DNA of 64,000 nucleotides, from NCBI GenBank assembly GCA_037043015.1, contig CM073321.1, positions 38,336,420-38,400,419 of the forward strand, in the 5' to 3' direction. The notes under the pieces were generated by a model. It worked only from the letters and a program-made list of their open reading frames with translations, made no database searches and was not told the origin of the DNA. Of this stretch, positions 11,318 through 22,483 are shown one piece after another. Position 1 is the stretch's first letter, and the number at the start of each line of letters is the position of its first letter. Source of the stretch: Bryum argenteum. Lineage: Eukaryota; Streptophyta; Bryopsida; Bryales; Bryaceae. Position numbers and translations under genes: made by a program.

Positions 11318-12718
11318 ATGGCACTCAGCGACACAAATTCCCTCGACATGTCCTTGGACAAGTTCCAGCACTCCTTCGGGTTCAACCCATTCCTGCGCGA
11401 TAACGACGACGAAAGCCTTAATCTCTGGTTCTTCAAGGATGTGGTGGTCAGCTGGACTCTCAAGATCGTGAAGAACCATGTCCTCGTCATGACCAAGATG
11501 GTCTACACGGACCCTTACATTCCCTTACACCAGAATGTAAGGGTAACAGCATTCGAGGCACATAGGCAGAAGTACATGTTGCTCAGGTGCGTCCTTCTAC
11601 AGCAGGACGAGGATAGGGAACCTTACCACTTTGGAATTGTGGTAGAGGTGGGAGTAGACTGCGGAGCACAGTTCGACCCGCAAGGCTTTCTTGAGGAACT
11701 GCACAAGACTCGGCATGGCTTTCTCAAGTTCTGGGAGGACAACATCAAGAGCTGGGAGAACATTAACCAGGAAGATATGGTTCGGAAGCTGACGACCATG
11801 CTATCAAGACTGTCCCAGTCGAATGAAGGATCAAGCAGTAAAGCGGCCAAGAAGAAGAAGGCACCCGCCGCGTCTGCAATTGTCGTGCATCCTGAAGCTT
11901 CAGCTCCGCAATCTAGTGGTGCTCTACCTGCTCCTCCGCGAGTGCGTGCGAAGAGGCTGATGAATGATGCGATCGTGGCGGGCAGTGCCGCCCCCAAGAA
12001 GAAGAGACAGCATACCGCTCCCCCAGCAGCCGCAAGTCAAGGATCTGCATTAACTTCCGTAGTCGAAGTGCCCGCCCGACAGAAGAAGGATTCATCCAAA
12101 CCTTCTGCTGAAGTGGCAGACTACGTGAGGTTCGCCTCTGAGCAGACAGTCTTCAACGCCAGCTTCAAGGACTCTTTCTTGTTCAAGAAAGAACAGAAGC
12201 TGGTGCCCATTTCCCAGCTTGAGAGGGGAAAGGACGCGTGGGTTGTGCGAAGTCTCGAAAGGGACATCGTAACCAACACAAAGCAATACCTCGCAAGGAT
12301 GGGAGATATCACCCGAAGGCAGACGATCATCATCACTCCCATTGACGCCAATGGAAATTTGCTTCCTAGGCGGCCAACAACATGGGAAGAGATCAAGGAT
12401 GGGAAATTTGCCATCATTGACGGCCAACACTCCGTGGAAGCCTCGAGGGAGCTTCAGAACGAGCCAATGACAGGGGAAAGGAAGAAGGAACTTCTTTCGT
12501 GGTATGCATACATTCTATACGAGACCGACCCAAAGCGCCTCACTTCGATCTCGGCATTCTACAACACCACGAACCCACTTAAGCATGCCCAGCCAACCTA
12601 GGGAAACCAGATAAAACCTGGGAGGTCTATTTGGATCGACTGTGGGCGTCCGTCCGCAAACGTGAACGAGAACGAAACGCGGAACAACGACTCCGTCTAC
12701 AATCCCACCAATTTCAAG
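11318..12718 (+). CDS. Exon 1: ParB/DGQHR-like domain
   Basis: The start is the ATG at 11318 (MALSDTNSLDMSLDKF), just after a splice acceptor; the frame is open further upstream only through non-ATG codons. Residues 1-165 form a globular region, about 165-280 an Ala/Lys/Pro-rich linker with basic clusters (AAKKKKAP, PKKKRQ, likely nuclear localisation). Residues about 295-400 are ParB-like: VPISQLERG, then RRQTIIITPID, then GKFAIIDGQHSVEASREL, then SISAFYNTTNP. The IIDGQH core followed by F-x-x-N fits the ParB/DGQHR (DndB-like) superfamily, with Ser in place of the final Arg. TAG at 12599 interrupts the last 40 codons, which then read GNQIKPGRSIW and reach a phase-0 donor at 12719. Confidence 0.75.
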
Positions 12719-13022
12719 GTAAGACTCTGGACACTTACTATAGATTATCCCCGGGCCGGGGATAATTCACCGTCTGTTTCAGTGATAGCCCACTGCCTTA
12801 GATTACAACTATCATGTAGATTACGTCTGTCAATTTCTTGGGAAATTGTTTTTTTGTCATGGTTTATGTAAATCTTCTCTTGTACTTCTTGCCACTGGCA
12901 AGATGTCTGATACAGTTATCCCCGACCTGGGGATAACTAGGCTCTAGTGCCCAGACATGCTTCGTGTAGGCTTCTAGTACTTCAGTCTTTGCATCTAACA
13001 ATTCATTCCAATGGACTCTCAG
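12719..13022 (+). other. Intron with two family-A palindromes
   Basis: The phase-0 intron begins GTAAGA and ends CTCTCAG. It holds palindromes at 12745-12765 and 12916-12936. The element B gene has an intron at the corresponding place and phase (29171-29356), also with two palindromes but of family B. Confidence 0.85.
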
Positions 13023-14370
13023 AAATTCACGGATCTTCTCAACATCCAGTTTCGGAACATCGATCCCAACAAGGTCGGAAAGACGATTCTGACTACATCG
13101 GACCTCAAGCACGAGATCCAGATCATCACCTTTCCCGACAGCATGTACGATAGGTTCGCGGAGTTCCTAGATCTCCATTCGCTTGGGAATTTCATCAACC
13201 CCGATACAGGCGCACCTTATCGTATGAACCCAACATACATTACGGGCGATAAGCATCATGTGAGCCGAGAGTTCTTCAGGAAGTTCGGGAATCTTTCTGA
13301 TGATGACATCGACAGGGTTATCACATTCCTCATCCATGTTGAAACCGCGGACGGAGCGATGAAGTATCCAAGGTTGTCCTTCCACAAAACCAAATACTTT
13401 CATCGCTTGAGCCACGGTTGTGGAGATTGGATTATCCGCCATAAGTGCAAGGCTGTAGTATACCAGGAGTTCAGGGCGGTTAGACCAACTCTTCCATTTT
13501 TCCTTCCCAACGACGGAGCAGTATGCCCTGAGAAATGGAAGATATGGAAGTCAAGGAAGGGCTTCTCGACGGCGTCGTGGAACATGCTGCTCAGCCACGT
13601 CGAGGCAAAATTCTACTCGACTTGACTGCAGAATCAGGGGAAGTGCAAGACGGCCGGGGAGATGAAGTCCATGTTCCCCAATACCGAGGACTTCTTCAAG
13701 TGCTTCCTCCAAGAGAAGACCAAGCATCGGGAGTCCACCAAGACATTCGATCTTCGGACCTACGACTCGAAGGCCATGACTCTCAGTGGCCAATGGTCCA
13801 CCGAGGCACCGGCAGGATCAGTTTCGTTGGGGCTCTTTGACTTGCGAGACACTGTCTTCTCCCTGTGCAAGGACTCCAATGCCGCGAAGGAGTTCTTCAA
13901 AGCTTTGGTAGCAAAGTTCGCTGCGATATCAAGTCCAGCTTACACAGACCCTACTGTATGGGTCTGGATCGTGAACGGCGGCAATGCGAACAAGCTTCAT
14001 AAGCTGAAGGCGATGATTCAGCTCAGCCACCCCACCTACACAATGAGCACGTCCAAGTACGTGGTGGCGAAAGCTGAGAGGATCTTCAACGCGCCAGCGA
14101 TTGAGAGATCTGCTAACGACGTGTACATAATCTTCTTGTTTAAGAAGACACCTGAACGGCAAGCCTTCATCGGGACCAACCCCACGGAATTCAAAGCCCC
14201 ACTTGTACCATATTACAGCGATAGTGGGCACTACAACGAGGCCAAGTGGTGTGCCAAGTTCTCGGAGCTGCGGATGGAATTTTACATTGGTCTCATCCGC
14301 CGGTACTGCAAGAAGGGTGACTCAACACTCAGGGATCTTCTCCGGCTCCAAATTCATGGTCGCCTCCCTG
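13023..14370 (+). CDS. Exon 2: helical region and degenerate amino-methyltransferase-like domain
   Basis: The exon begins KFTDLLNIQF after the acceptor at 13022 and is in one frame with a single TGA at 13623-13625. The second half follows the motif order IV to X to I of beta-class N6/N4 DNA methyltransferases. SVSLGLFDLRD stands where DPPY is expected, VWVWIVNGGN and DVYIIFLFKKTP follow, and LIRRYCKKGDSTL leads into motif I. The next residues, GIFSGSKFMVASL, are found only in another frame, so a 1-base indel lies near 14330. The element B exon aligns throughout (for example NFINPDTG with ELIDPDSK). The lost DPPY suggests an inactive or binding-only domain. An unrelated fold remains possible. 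Confidence 0.6.
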
Positions 14371-14621
14371 GTAAGCTCGACATCTACCGTCCTCTCTTGC
14401 AATGACTTTCTACCATTATCCCCGCCCCGGGGATAAATCAGCTGCCGTATTTTGCTAACTTTCACTGTATTTCATTCTTGATATTCGGCCCTGTATACAA
14501 AAAAGATTTCTTATTCAGATGTATTCGTGCATGACGGTTTCAAGTTCTATCAGTTATCCCCGGGCCGGGGATAACTTTAGCCGGCCCATCGTGACTGATC
14601 GTTTCTTCTCTTCCCTTGCAG
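14371..14621 (+). other. Second intron with two family-A palindromes
   Basis: The donor GTAAGC follows the MTase motif I coding sequence and the acceptor is CCCTTGCAG. Palindromes occur at 14416-14436 and 14554-14574. The corresponding element B intron (30755-30978) also carries exactly two palindromes, of the other family. Confidence 0.85.
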
Positions 14622-16687
14622 ATCCTGAAACATTCCTTCTACGGCTTGGTTGACAAGCACTACTACGGGGGCTACCTCCTCTCTGCGGATAAAAGGGCCA
14701 GGGTTGACTATAGGGACTTCATGCACAATGACTGTCCCTACGACACCAAGAAGAACTCATCGTCAGATGAAATGGCGGACCTCAGCCTCGTAACAAGGGC
14801 TTCATTCGAGGGAAGCCAACCTTCTTCTTCTGCAGCCGAGCCGCAGTCCGACCTGGGAGCTGAAAGTACGAGATCGCCTCAAACTCAGGCCCCACATACT
14901 TCTTCAGACTCTTCGAAGAAGAAGGAAGGTGATGACCCTTCTAGCGACTCCGACGGTGACGACCCGAATGACTCGGACTATCGTTCGGGTTATCAGGCGG
15001 CGGGCGAGGAGGTCATGCAATCTCCGCTTGCATCGCCCACAACACCATCAACTGAGGCATCACCAGCAGTACCGTCAACGGATGCATCACCAGCAGCACC
15101 ATCGGCGGAGGCAATGGAGTCATCTCCTCCTAGCTCCACTCCGATGGGTGACGAGCAGCAGGGCAGGGGCCTGATGCCGAGACCCGACGCCCTGGTAAGG
15201 AGCCTATGCCAGTGATCCCGTCGAGGCTCGTTACGTCGACGACCATGCCTGTTCAATCATCTGCGGATGTTGTCGTCGGATCATCGTGCAACCCCAAGTC
15301 GCGTAGGCCATTGAAACGCCGGCTCGATCTCGCAGCTGAGACCACGGCACCGAGTCAACCATTGGATAGGGCGTCTTGCGCCATGCCCTCTTCTAGTGTG
15401 GGGCCTGCGGTGGACACAACCCCTCAGAGTAAAGTTCCTAACAAACGGGGGAGGCCACTCTATCCACTTGTGGCGCCCACCCACGTATTCATAGATCTCA
15501 GTGACGAGGAAGGCACTGATCCGGCGGATGAGTACTATGTCGTCGATGTCCCAGCTCCTGAAGGCGAAGCCATTGAGCTCCCGACGTCGACACCTTCGAG
15601 CTCCCGTCGTCGTAACCGGCCCGTTGATGATTCAGACCAGGCAGCTCTTGATGATGGCACGCCTGTGAAGAAGGAGAAACCTGTCGTGGTGTGCAACTCC
15701 TCTACTGACCCAATGGCGAATGCAGCAGGAGTTGCGCCTCCTCCAGGTGTGAAGGTTGAAGAACACTTCCTGGCAAATAATCGGAGGCTAGCCGAAGAGG
15801 CCAGACTGAACAAGGAGAAGGCCCAAAAGGAGGCAGAGGACGCAAGGAAGCTCGCCTCGCATAACGTCGTCATGGAATGGCTGAGAAGTGGCAAGCCAAT
15901 GCCAGCCCACGTTGCTGCAATAATTGCAGGCGAGCATCCGGATCTTCCTTCCACCTCGGGCGCCCCGAGTTCCGAGCCTGATGCAGATTATCCCCGGGCC
16001 GGAGATAATACTGCCACCACCACCGCGTCTGTACCTAGCAGCGAGGTGGAGCCTTTGCCGCTGTCCTCGTCCAGAGTCCTCGCAGAGTCCTCACCATCGT
16101 CCAGAGTGCTAGCAAACTCTTGCTGATCGGACGTCGGCGCTGAGATGGGCTCAGGAATGGTGTCCTCCACTTCGACTCTTGGCTCCGCATTATCCCCGGC
16201 CCGGAGATAACTTACCAGCTGGTCGTACTAAGAAAGTTCTAGACCAGAATCGGGTCGATGAGCAGACTCAACCACTGGAGCAGCGGGTGCCACACTCGAT
16301 GAATCAGGACCCAAGGCAGGATCTTCGGCGGGAGGGGACACCTCAACAGAAGAGTCTGCATTATCCCCGGGCTTTGCCGCTGTCCTCGGGCACAGCCACA
16401 GCCACACCTCAGTTTGCGAGCACTCTGGCGAGGACTCTGGACGATGCCGATGACCAGCAGTTGGTGGACTACTCGTCTAGCCCGACCAACGCGATTCAAC
16501 CGCAAGAGCCACATGACAACGTAAGTACTTTCACCCTCCCCCCCCCCACGACTGCAATAACTCGTCGTCGTCACAACCGTCATGATTTTGTTTGTCTTGG
16601 CCTTAACCTAAACCGATTTGCTTGCCTGAACTTCGCTTATTCGTCTATTTTCTCCTGCAGGAGATCGACGACCCTTACTCGTTATGA
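14622..16687 (+). CDS. Disordered tail of the element A ParB-MTase protein
   Basis: The tail starts ILKHSFYGLVDKHYYGGYLL and becomes an acidic, Ser/Pro-rich region with short repeats (TPSTEASPAVPSTDASPAAPS). After a frame change near 15200 there is a basic stretch, a charged coiled coil (about 15770-15870, EEARLNKEKAQKEAEDARKL) and a segment in which palindromes at 15988 and 16190 are translated as DYPRAGDN and HYPRPGDN. A half palindrome is at 16361. Another frame change lies between 16126 and 16179. The last intron (16521-16660, GTAAGT to CTGCAG) joins in frame to EIDDPYSL and TGA at 16685. Frame changes are probably decay; composition suggests an unstructured tail. Confidence 0.6.
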
Positions 16688-16875
16688 TTTTTCTGGAGTT
16701 GTCAACGTTTGCTGTGGCGCGTCATGTATTATAGATTTTCGATAGTATTAGTTCCCAGCGTAGTGTTTTGGTCAAAGTTGACAAACACATCCCTTGTACA
16801 TGATTGATGTAAATAAATTTATTTTTGATAACAATATTTTTGCCTTCAAGTTGGAGTGTCATTTGATTTTCCTCA

Positions 16876-17031
16876 ATGTCTTTCTCAGTTCACCTCTGTG
16901 GGATTCATTCTGCGCCCACGGGCCGTGAGATTGCATCAGAATCCGATCGATCTGGCCCCAATGCCACGGATGCAATGCATGCCGTCATTGTAGATTTGCT
17001 CAGATCGCAGTGTCTCTGCTTTCAATCAGGT
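16876..17031 (+). other. Possible 5' coding segment of the HAD gene
   Basis: The reading frame from ATG at 16876 (MSFSVHLCGIHS) runs to a GTATCC donor-like site at 17032. The nearest downstream acceptor would give an intron of only 33 bp, too short for a plant. Its relation to the HAD gene is therefore uncertain; it may be leader sequence. Confidence 0.3.
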
Positions 17032-17063
17032 ATCCTCAACATTATTGTTTCCTTTGATGCCAG

Positions 17064-17891
17064 GTAGAATTGATTTCCGAATTTGGGTGTGTCCCGCGGC
17101 CGAGGTCTGCACTCGGGCAGACGGCGCCGCCTCGATGGTTGAATGTCGTCCTCGACATCAACGGGATCCTTTGTCATTGTGTGCATCTGCCATCGCTCAC
17201 GAGAAATTCTCCCATGTGCTCTCCTGGGGACCGGCTCTACGTGCCGGACATCCCAGCGAAGGTGCCTCCAAAGGCGGTCTTATGCTGCCCGGGAGTGAGG
17301 AACTTCTTGGAGACCATGTCCGCCCATGTTGCGAGGGTTGTGATATGGAGTTCGATGAAGAAGTCCACTGTTGAGGCCGTCATCGACTACCTCTTCAGTG
17401 GACTTCCTAAGCCTTTTGAGATCCTCGGACAAGAGTCTTGTGGATTGGTTGAGGTTAGCAGAGGTGTTTATTTGTCGTACCCAACCAATGCTCAAAAGAA
17501 GATATTTTTGAAAACATTGTCCTCTGCGGTGTTCCCGCTTAGTAACGGTGCTGTTGTGTTTGGGTTGGATAACACTCTCCTCATTGACGACAGTCTTGAG
17601 AAGAGTATTTGCAACCACACCGGAAACGCCATTTTCCTCCAGCCTTGGATAAAATCTAGCCGGGAGGACAATACTCTATCTGCCGTGCTTACTCCATGGC
17701 TACTCGCTCTTCTCGCCACTTGCAGGCCTGGGAATCTTCGGTCCTATGTAGACAATCATAGGATTGGTATTCCGCCTCTCAATAAGTATAGCAATTTAGG
17801 GAGGTTTATTTTAGATGGTATGGCGCAGTCGCATAGGAACTTAGGGCGTACTTACGAAACTCCTTCATTTCCTAAGTCATTGTCTAGATGA
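17064..17891 (+). CDS. FCP1/TIM50-like HAD-superfamily phosphatase domain protein (element A)
   Basis: The frame opens right after a TGCCAG acceptor at 17063 (a stop lies 6 bp upstream in the same frame) and ends with TGA at 17889. Near residue 30 is NVVLDINGILCHC, the FCP1/NIF motif I with the D-L-N-G variant seen in plant members. Next come CCPGVRNFLETM, then RVVIWSSMKKST (motif II) and FGLDNTLLIDDSLEKS (motif III/IV with the Asp pair). About 275 residues, the size of a small CTD-type phosphatase domain. The second motif I Asp is replaced by Asn, so catalysis is doubtful. Element B has a homologue in the same position after its ParB-MTase gene. The frame is unbroken. The function in the element is unknown. 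Confidence 0.75.
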   Translation, partial: VELISEFGCVPRPRSALGQTAPPRWLNVVLDINGILCHCVHLPSLTRNSPMCSPGDRLYVPDIPAKVPPKAVLCCPGVRNFLETMSAHVARVVIWSSMKKSTVEAVIDYLFSGLPKPFEILGQESCGLVEVSRGVYLSYPTNAQKKIFLKTLSSAVFPLSNGAVVFGLDNTLLIDDSLEKSICNHTGNAIFLQPWIKSSREDNTLSAVLTPWLLALLATCRPGNLRSYVDNHRIGIPPLNKYSNLGRFILDGMAQSHRNLGRTYETPSFPKSLSR

Positions 17892-18375
17892 CGGTTAGGG
17901 CGCTATGTATTCCTTTTTCAGGATCCCGTAGATAAATATGTAAATGGGTTGCTAGTGTATGAATAAGGTTGGTTCAAATAAAGAAGCCGATTATTTTATC
18001 ATCCTTTATGTACCACATCGCAATGTGATCAATTTCTATTACGTCATTTGTGGATGCTTGTTCACTTAGGATTTATGTCGATGATTGTTTCTATTGTATG
18101 ACTCTTTTTTTGTTGTCAGTTAGGACGTCATTTATGCCCGGCCCGGGGATAATCTTTGGAGGTATCAGCTTGTATGCATTCAGTCTTCTGTTCTTTTTAT
18201 GTTGAATTTGATTTCACTGGTTGTTTTCTTCTTATGTTCTTGTATGCTTTTTGCTTGTGAACATGACGTCAGTTCTCCCCGGCTTGAGTTATCCCCGCTT
18301 CGTGGATAACACTTCCATGTTTCTTGCGTCCATCTTTCCTGACCGACTCCTTGCATTTCTGGGTTTGTTCTACAG
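17892..18375 (+). other. Intergenic or intron DNA with two palindromes
   Basis: It contains degenerate family-A palindromes at 18132-18152 and 18289-18309, plus a half site just before the second. It ends in an acceptor (TTCTACAG) at 18375. It is either the 5' intron of the next gene or the 3' flank of the HAD gene. Confidence 0.6.
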
Positions 18376-19218
18376 GTCAAGGCGCCTTCCACCCTCGTCG
18401 AGTCCGGTGAAGAGGATGATGTCTCCAACAAGACCTCCGTCCCGGAATGTTCTGTTTCACTCTCAGCAAGTGTTGCCGCCTCTCTCGCGTCGAGGCATTT
18501 TGATATGTTCACGGCTACGGACGCAGCATCCGCAACGATGGATTTTACAAGAGATAGTGTTGATGACAATGTTGTTGACAGCCCGCCGAGTCGTGGTCCA
18601 GTTAGGACTCCGGTTTGCTCTCCGTCTCCCCTGAAGCGGCTTCGTACATCACCATCACGGAGGCGCTCTATGTCGCCCGATGCTCTAAATTCGAAAACAC
18701 CTCAGAGGCAGCTCTACTCCGGTGTCGGTGCTATGGACGTTCCTTTGCGAGATTCAATTGTTCCTCCTTCCACCATCAATGTGGGTGGGGCGTCCAATAC
18801 ATCACAACCCGCGATCCAAGTCAACAATTACAACAGTAGCAGGGCAACAAGATCCCTCGGTGGTGCCCTGCGACAACTTCGTTCGAAGAGGGATTTCTTG
18901 CCTCTTGCAAAGCCACTAGCATCGCGACCCCCACCATCAAGGCGAGCTTCTTACACACCCCGGCCGTATCCTGCGCATGGGGAATCGGCAGCTCCTTCAT
19001 CCTCTCGTCCTTCGCGTTCTCTTGACTCCCTTCGTAGGCGTGATGGGGAATGTTTTGACACCTGGTTTGCCCGTCGGAGTGAGACTTTGGGTACTAATTG
19101 CTTGCCAAACTCTCGTCGCAATGATCTTATTCGCGCGCTTATGAAGCAGCACGAGGCCGAAGCCAAGTTGTTGGAGAATTCAACCAAGCAAAATGGCTCT
19201 AAATCTAAAGAGACCTAG
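18376..19218 (+). CDS. Arg/Ser/Pro-rich protein of unknown function (element A)
   Basis: An open frame of 280 codons follows the acceptor at 18375 and ends with TAG at 19216. The upstream exon with the start codon was not identified; the first internal ATG is at 18505. The sequence is rich in SR/SP dipeptides (KRLRTSPSRRRSMSPD, RPSRSLDSLRRRDGE) with an Asn-rich patch (IQVNNYNSSRATRSL) and a C-terminal amphipathic helix (IRALMKQHEAEAKLLE). I recognise no family. Basic, disordered composition fits a nucleic-acid-binding or chromatin accessory protein. I did not find a clear counterpart in element B. Confidence 0.5.
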   Translation, partial: VKAPSTLVESGEEDDVSNKTSVPECSVSLSASVAASLASRHFDMFTATDAASATMDFTRDSVDDNVVDSPPSRGPVRTPVCSPSPLKRLRTSPSRRRSMSPDALNSKTPQRQLYSGVGAMDVPLRDSIVPPSTINVGGASNTSQPAIQVNNYNSSRATRSLGGALRQLRSKRDFLPLAKPLASRPPPSRRASYTPRPYPAHGESAAPSSSRPSRSLDSLRRRDGECFDTWFARRSETLGTNCLPNSRRNDLIRALMKQHEAEAKLLENSTKQNGSKSKET

Positions 19219-19984
19219 CCTTAATGTTCCTCCTTTCTATTCTTCCTCCTCCGGTCTGATATCCTTCAGTAGCGAGATATATTCAACATATATTGTTTCG
19301 CAGTTTGGTGGAACCTAGTACATCTAAGATATCACGGCTTAGCTAGTTGTGCTTACTTGAGGATTATCCCCTTCCGTGACTATGCATTTATAGCTCTTCT
19401 GTGATTAGTATATTCCGCGTATATTCCTCGTATATTCTACAAACATTCTTCTAATTACTCTTTCTTTAGTATTATTAAAGGCATAACATTTAATGCCTCT
19501 ACATTCATTCTCTTATTTCATTCTTTCACGATATATACCAATGTCAAAATATAGTGTACACTTGTACAATTGTACGTATTCTTCATACTTCAATAAAGCC
19601 TTTACCATGTCTTACAACTATGAGCTCACTTCAATCAATTGTGACTTCTCATGGGAATTAATGTGAACATGGTTCCTTTGAGATTCTTTACTATGTTCTG
19701 TTCAATGTCTATTTTTAGAAATATTAAATTGCCAAATCGATCTCTACTTCCTTCTATTTATAGTAAGATCTCATTTTCAAATCTATTGCTTTGTGATTGA
19801 ACCCTTCAACTCTTTCTTTTTGATTAGCATGTTAATTTAAATTTGATATCTTTGAAATACTTCAACAACTTTTTCCTTATCCCCCTTGCGTGTGTGTTCT
19901 TCAACATCTCAATATGTCCATTTTATCTCAAAATAACGAATATCCCCGTATAAAGTTATATTTCTCTTAATATTTTGTCGGTAC
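19219..19984. other. Non-coding DNA containing the right end of element A
   Basis: AT-rich, with one half palindrome at 19374-19383 (TTATCCCCTT). No gene is visible. The element A right boundary should lie between here and the kinase exon. Confidence 0.45.
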
Positions 19985-20093
19985 CTTTAAAAACCACACC
20001 ACGAGAGCCCTTGCCTAGTCTACGGCCTAGTGCATATCTGTCGGGGCCTTCACATCGTGGAGGTGGACTTGAACACCCACATCTTTCAGCCAT
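19985..20093 (-). CDS. Protein kinase, first coding exon with the glycine-rich loop
   Basis: From the ATG at 20093 the minus strand encodes MAERCGCSSPPPRCEGPDRY followed by ALGRRLGKGSRGVVFKG, a subdomain I glycine loop (GxGxxGxV). A donor-like AAAG|GTACCG lies at 19984. Typical kinase sequence (GTDK) continues a few codons past that donor before a stop at 19956. Joining directly to the exon at 1-148 is out of phase by one base, so a small unseen exon or a different donor must exist. The strand, order and consecutive kinase subdomains make one gene likely. Confidence 0.75.
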
Positions 20094-22483
20094 ACTTACA
20101 GCATCAAGATAGAGTAGTGTCTCTGAAGCAGTTGTGACGGATTGTACAAGTGAGCAATTGATAGGAGATTTCAAGAGCTTGAGAGCATAATTAGATTCTG
20201 GAGAAGCAATGAGAGATTAAGAATTTGTTCAAAAATTAAAGCTTGGTGTGAGGTTAAATCCCGGTTTTCCGGTTCTAACTCACAAGTTGGGCCGTGGGGG
20301 GAGGTGCAAGCAAACAACCTTCCAAGCAATGGACTTTTACTAGTTCTAATTCCCACCAAGTTCTTTGTTGGGGTGAATGCAAAATTCAATACCATGCAAC
20401 ATGCTCACATTCCAATTCCATGCATTGAATCCCACAATTCATGTAATAAACTTAAACAAGATCAACATACACAATCCTATGATATTGCATACTCAAATCA
20501 AAGTTTTGACAAGTTTACAAGGGCTTCCTAGGGAAAAATTCAGCAGCGCTTCCGTGTCCCGCTGAAAACCCTAAATTCCTAACGAAACATGCAAATTAAA
20601 CAACCATAGTGGCCGGGACAATTTGGGCAGCGCTTCCGCGCTTAGTCCTTGCCCCGTGCCAACAAGAGACTCCAATCAGCAGTCATACTGACATTCAACT
20701 ATTCACACACTTTCAACCAATTCATGCACCATAGAATTTTACGGCAATTAACCTTGCCTTTCTTTCACACAACAAACACGCTTCAGCAATTCAATCCTAA
20801 CAAGCTGACTCACGAAATTGACAAGGATGAGGGAAAGAACTCCCTAGCGGTGGTACGGAGTCTAGATCGATTAGCCCTTCCGTGATCCCACGCTGCCGCA
20901 TCACTCCTCCTCCTTCCAACGGCTCTAGCTCCTAGCTCGTTGCTCCAAATCGAACGTGTGAGGTGTCGATGGAGAGAGGACAACCTGATCTAGGTCGTCC
21001 TCAAGGCTCAGCTCCTGAATCGCTGTAGATCGTGCGCTATTGCCCATAAAATTTCAGCTGCTCCTATTTGGCGGCTACCAATCTCCTCTCCCTTCGTCCC
21101 TTCCAACTACACGCATTCCTACACACACTCACAAACGGCCTCTCCCCAAAAACACACCCAAATACTTAAATCTCCAAAAACTTGCCAAAACTACCTAAGG
21201 TTTTTTCCAAAAAACACACACACACACTTCTTTTTTCCCCAAAAACTCTAGATCTCCTCCTAGCACGCACACAATCCACTCCTCACACATGCCCTCCAAA
21301 AAAACTGGAACCCTAATTCCTCTCTCTCTTCCTAGTTGGATACTTGGATGTGGTAGAGTTTCATTCAGTTTTACCGGATGAAACTTTGTTCATCCAGCAT
21401 TTCATCCGCAGCATTTAACTAATTACTTTGATTATACTTATTCATTAGGATGATTCTAGGTAATTATGAATAATGATAAATTCATAAAACATAATAAAAA
21501 ACATGTCATACTACTTTGACTCAAATTTAATATTGTTAATTTAGTATAAACTAAACACTACCGGGCCATTTAAACAAGACCCCTCCAATTATCATAGAAT
21601 TTCCGGAAACCGAAGGAATTAGCCTAAATGTCCCTATTGGGGATTTTGAACATAAAAATATTAGACTAATGCTTGTAGATAAAGTTTCGTACAAGTGTGA
21701 ACCGTTTCGACGGTTCACACTTGGCAAATTGGATCTTTCACAACTCATATACTTCTTAAGAATTAACAATAAGAGCAACTGTGGAGTGACTATTATACGA
21801 ATTCTTGATTTGCGTTGTATTCAATAAGTAAAATTCTTGGTAATCATTGCTAAGAAGGGGTTTATATACTGTTGCACACGTTTGAAAATCTATACAAATT
21901 AATCCATTGGAAATCAAAAATGAATTGACAACTAGTTTTCATGTTTTCTATTTTCAAATCCTTGTGGAATTATTTTCAAGCTCACATAGTCATTTTTAAG
22001 TATCAATTTATCCTACTTTCATGCTTAATGATGCTCCAATGTGAAGCACATCAATTGTTTCTCCGTAGTAGGAAACTTTTATGTAATACTATGAAGATAT
22101 CACACATCTATCTTTTTTAACACGAACAGTACGTAAGAGGTTCTTGCAAAATATGTAACTATGTAAAAAAGAAGGAGAAAGAGCCCACAAAAGTCAAAAA
22201 CTCTCCAATGGTTATGAACCGATACACTTCTTGAAGTGTCAAGTAGTAATTTCATATCATATCTATTGGATGCAAAGGGTTGGCTGACTATTTAGATGAA
22301 AATCATCCGAGAAACACAAAATTGAAGAAATGGAATGAGAAATAATTGATTACTTAGTTGGCTACAATTTTTTTTTTTTTTTTTTTTTCCCTATAAAACC
22401 TAATTTGAAGTACACAAATATTTCAGCTACGTGTGATTTAGTGGGCTTGTGATAACCTTACAATTAATCTCAATTAAGACACC
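20094..22483. other. Upstream region of the kinase gene, no further gene seen
   Basis: It holds the presumed leader and promoter of the kinase (minus strand). A CT/CA-rich stretch occurs at about 20880-21340, including ACACACAC runs. The rest is AT-rich. No coding region with recognisable protein features was found. A run of 24 T occurs near 22365-22390. Confidence 0.45.

Larger units (their letters stand above)
11318..16687 (+). pseudogene. Element A gene: ParB/DGQHR-like plus amino-methyltransferase-like protein
   Basis: Whole-gene model: exon 1 at 11318-12718, intron 12719-13022, exon 2 at 13023-14370, intron 14371-14621, tail from 14622, intron 16521-16660, last exon 16661-16687 ending EIDDPYSL. 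All four well-defined introns are GT-AG and phase 0. Breaks: TAG at 12599, TGA at 13623, a frameshift just before MTase motif I near 14330, and two frame changes in the tail (around 15200 and 16130) that could be indels or unseen introns. The domain order ParB-like then MTase recalls bacterial and phage ParB-methylase fusions. The counterpart in element B is colinear. I infer a DNA-binding protein that recognises the palindromes; methylation activity is doubtful because motif IV is degenerate here. Confidence 0.7.
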
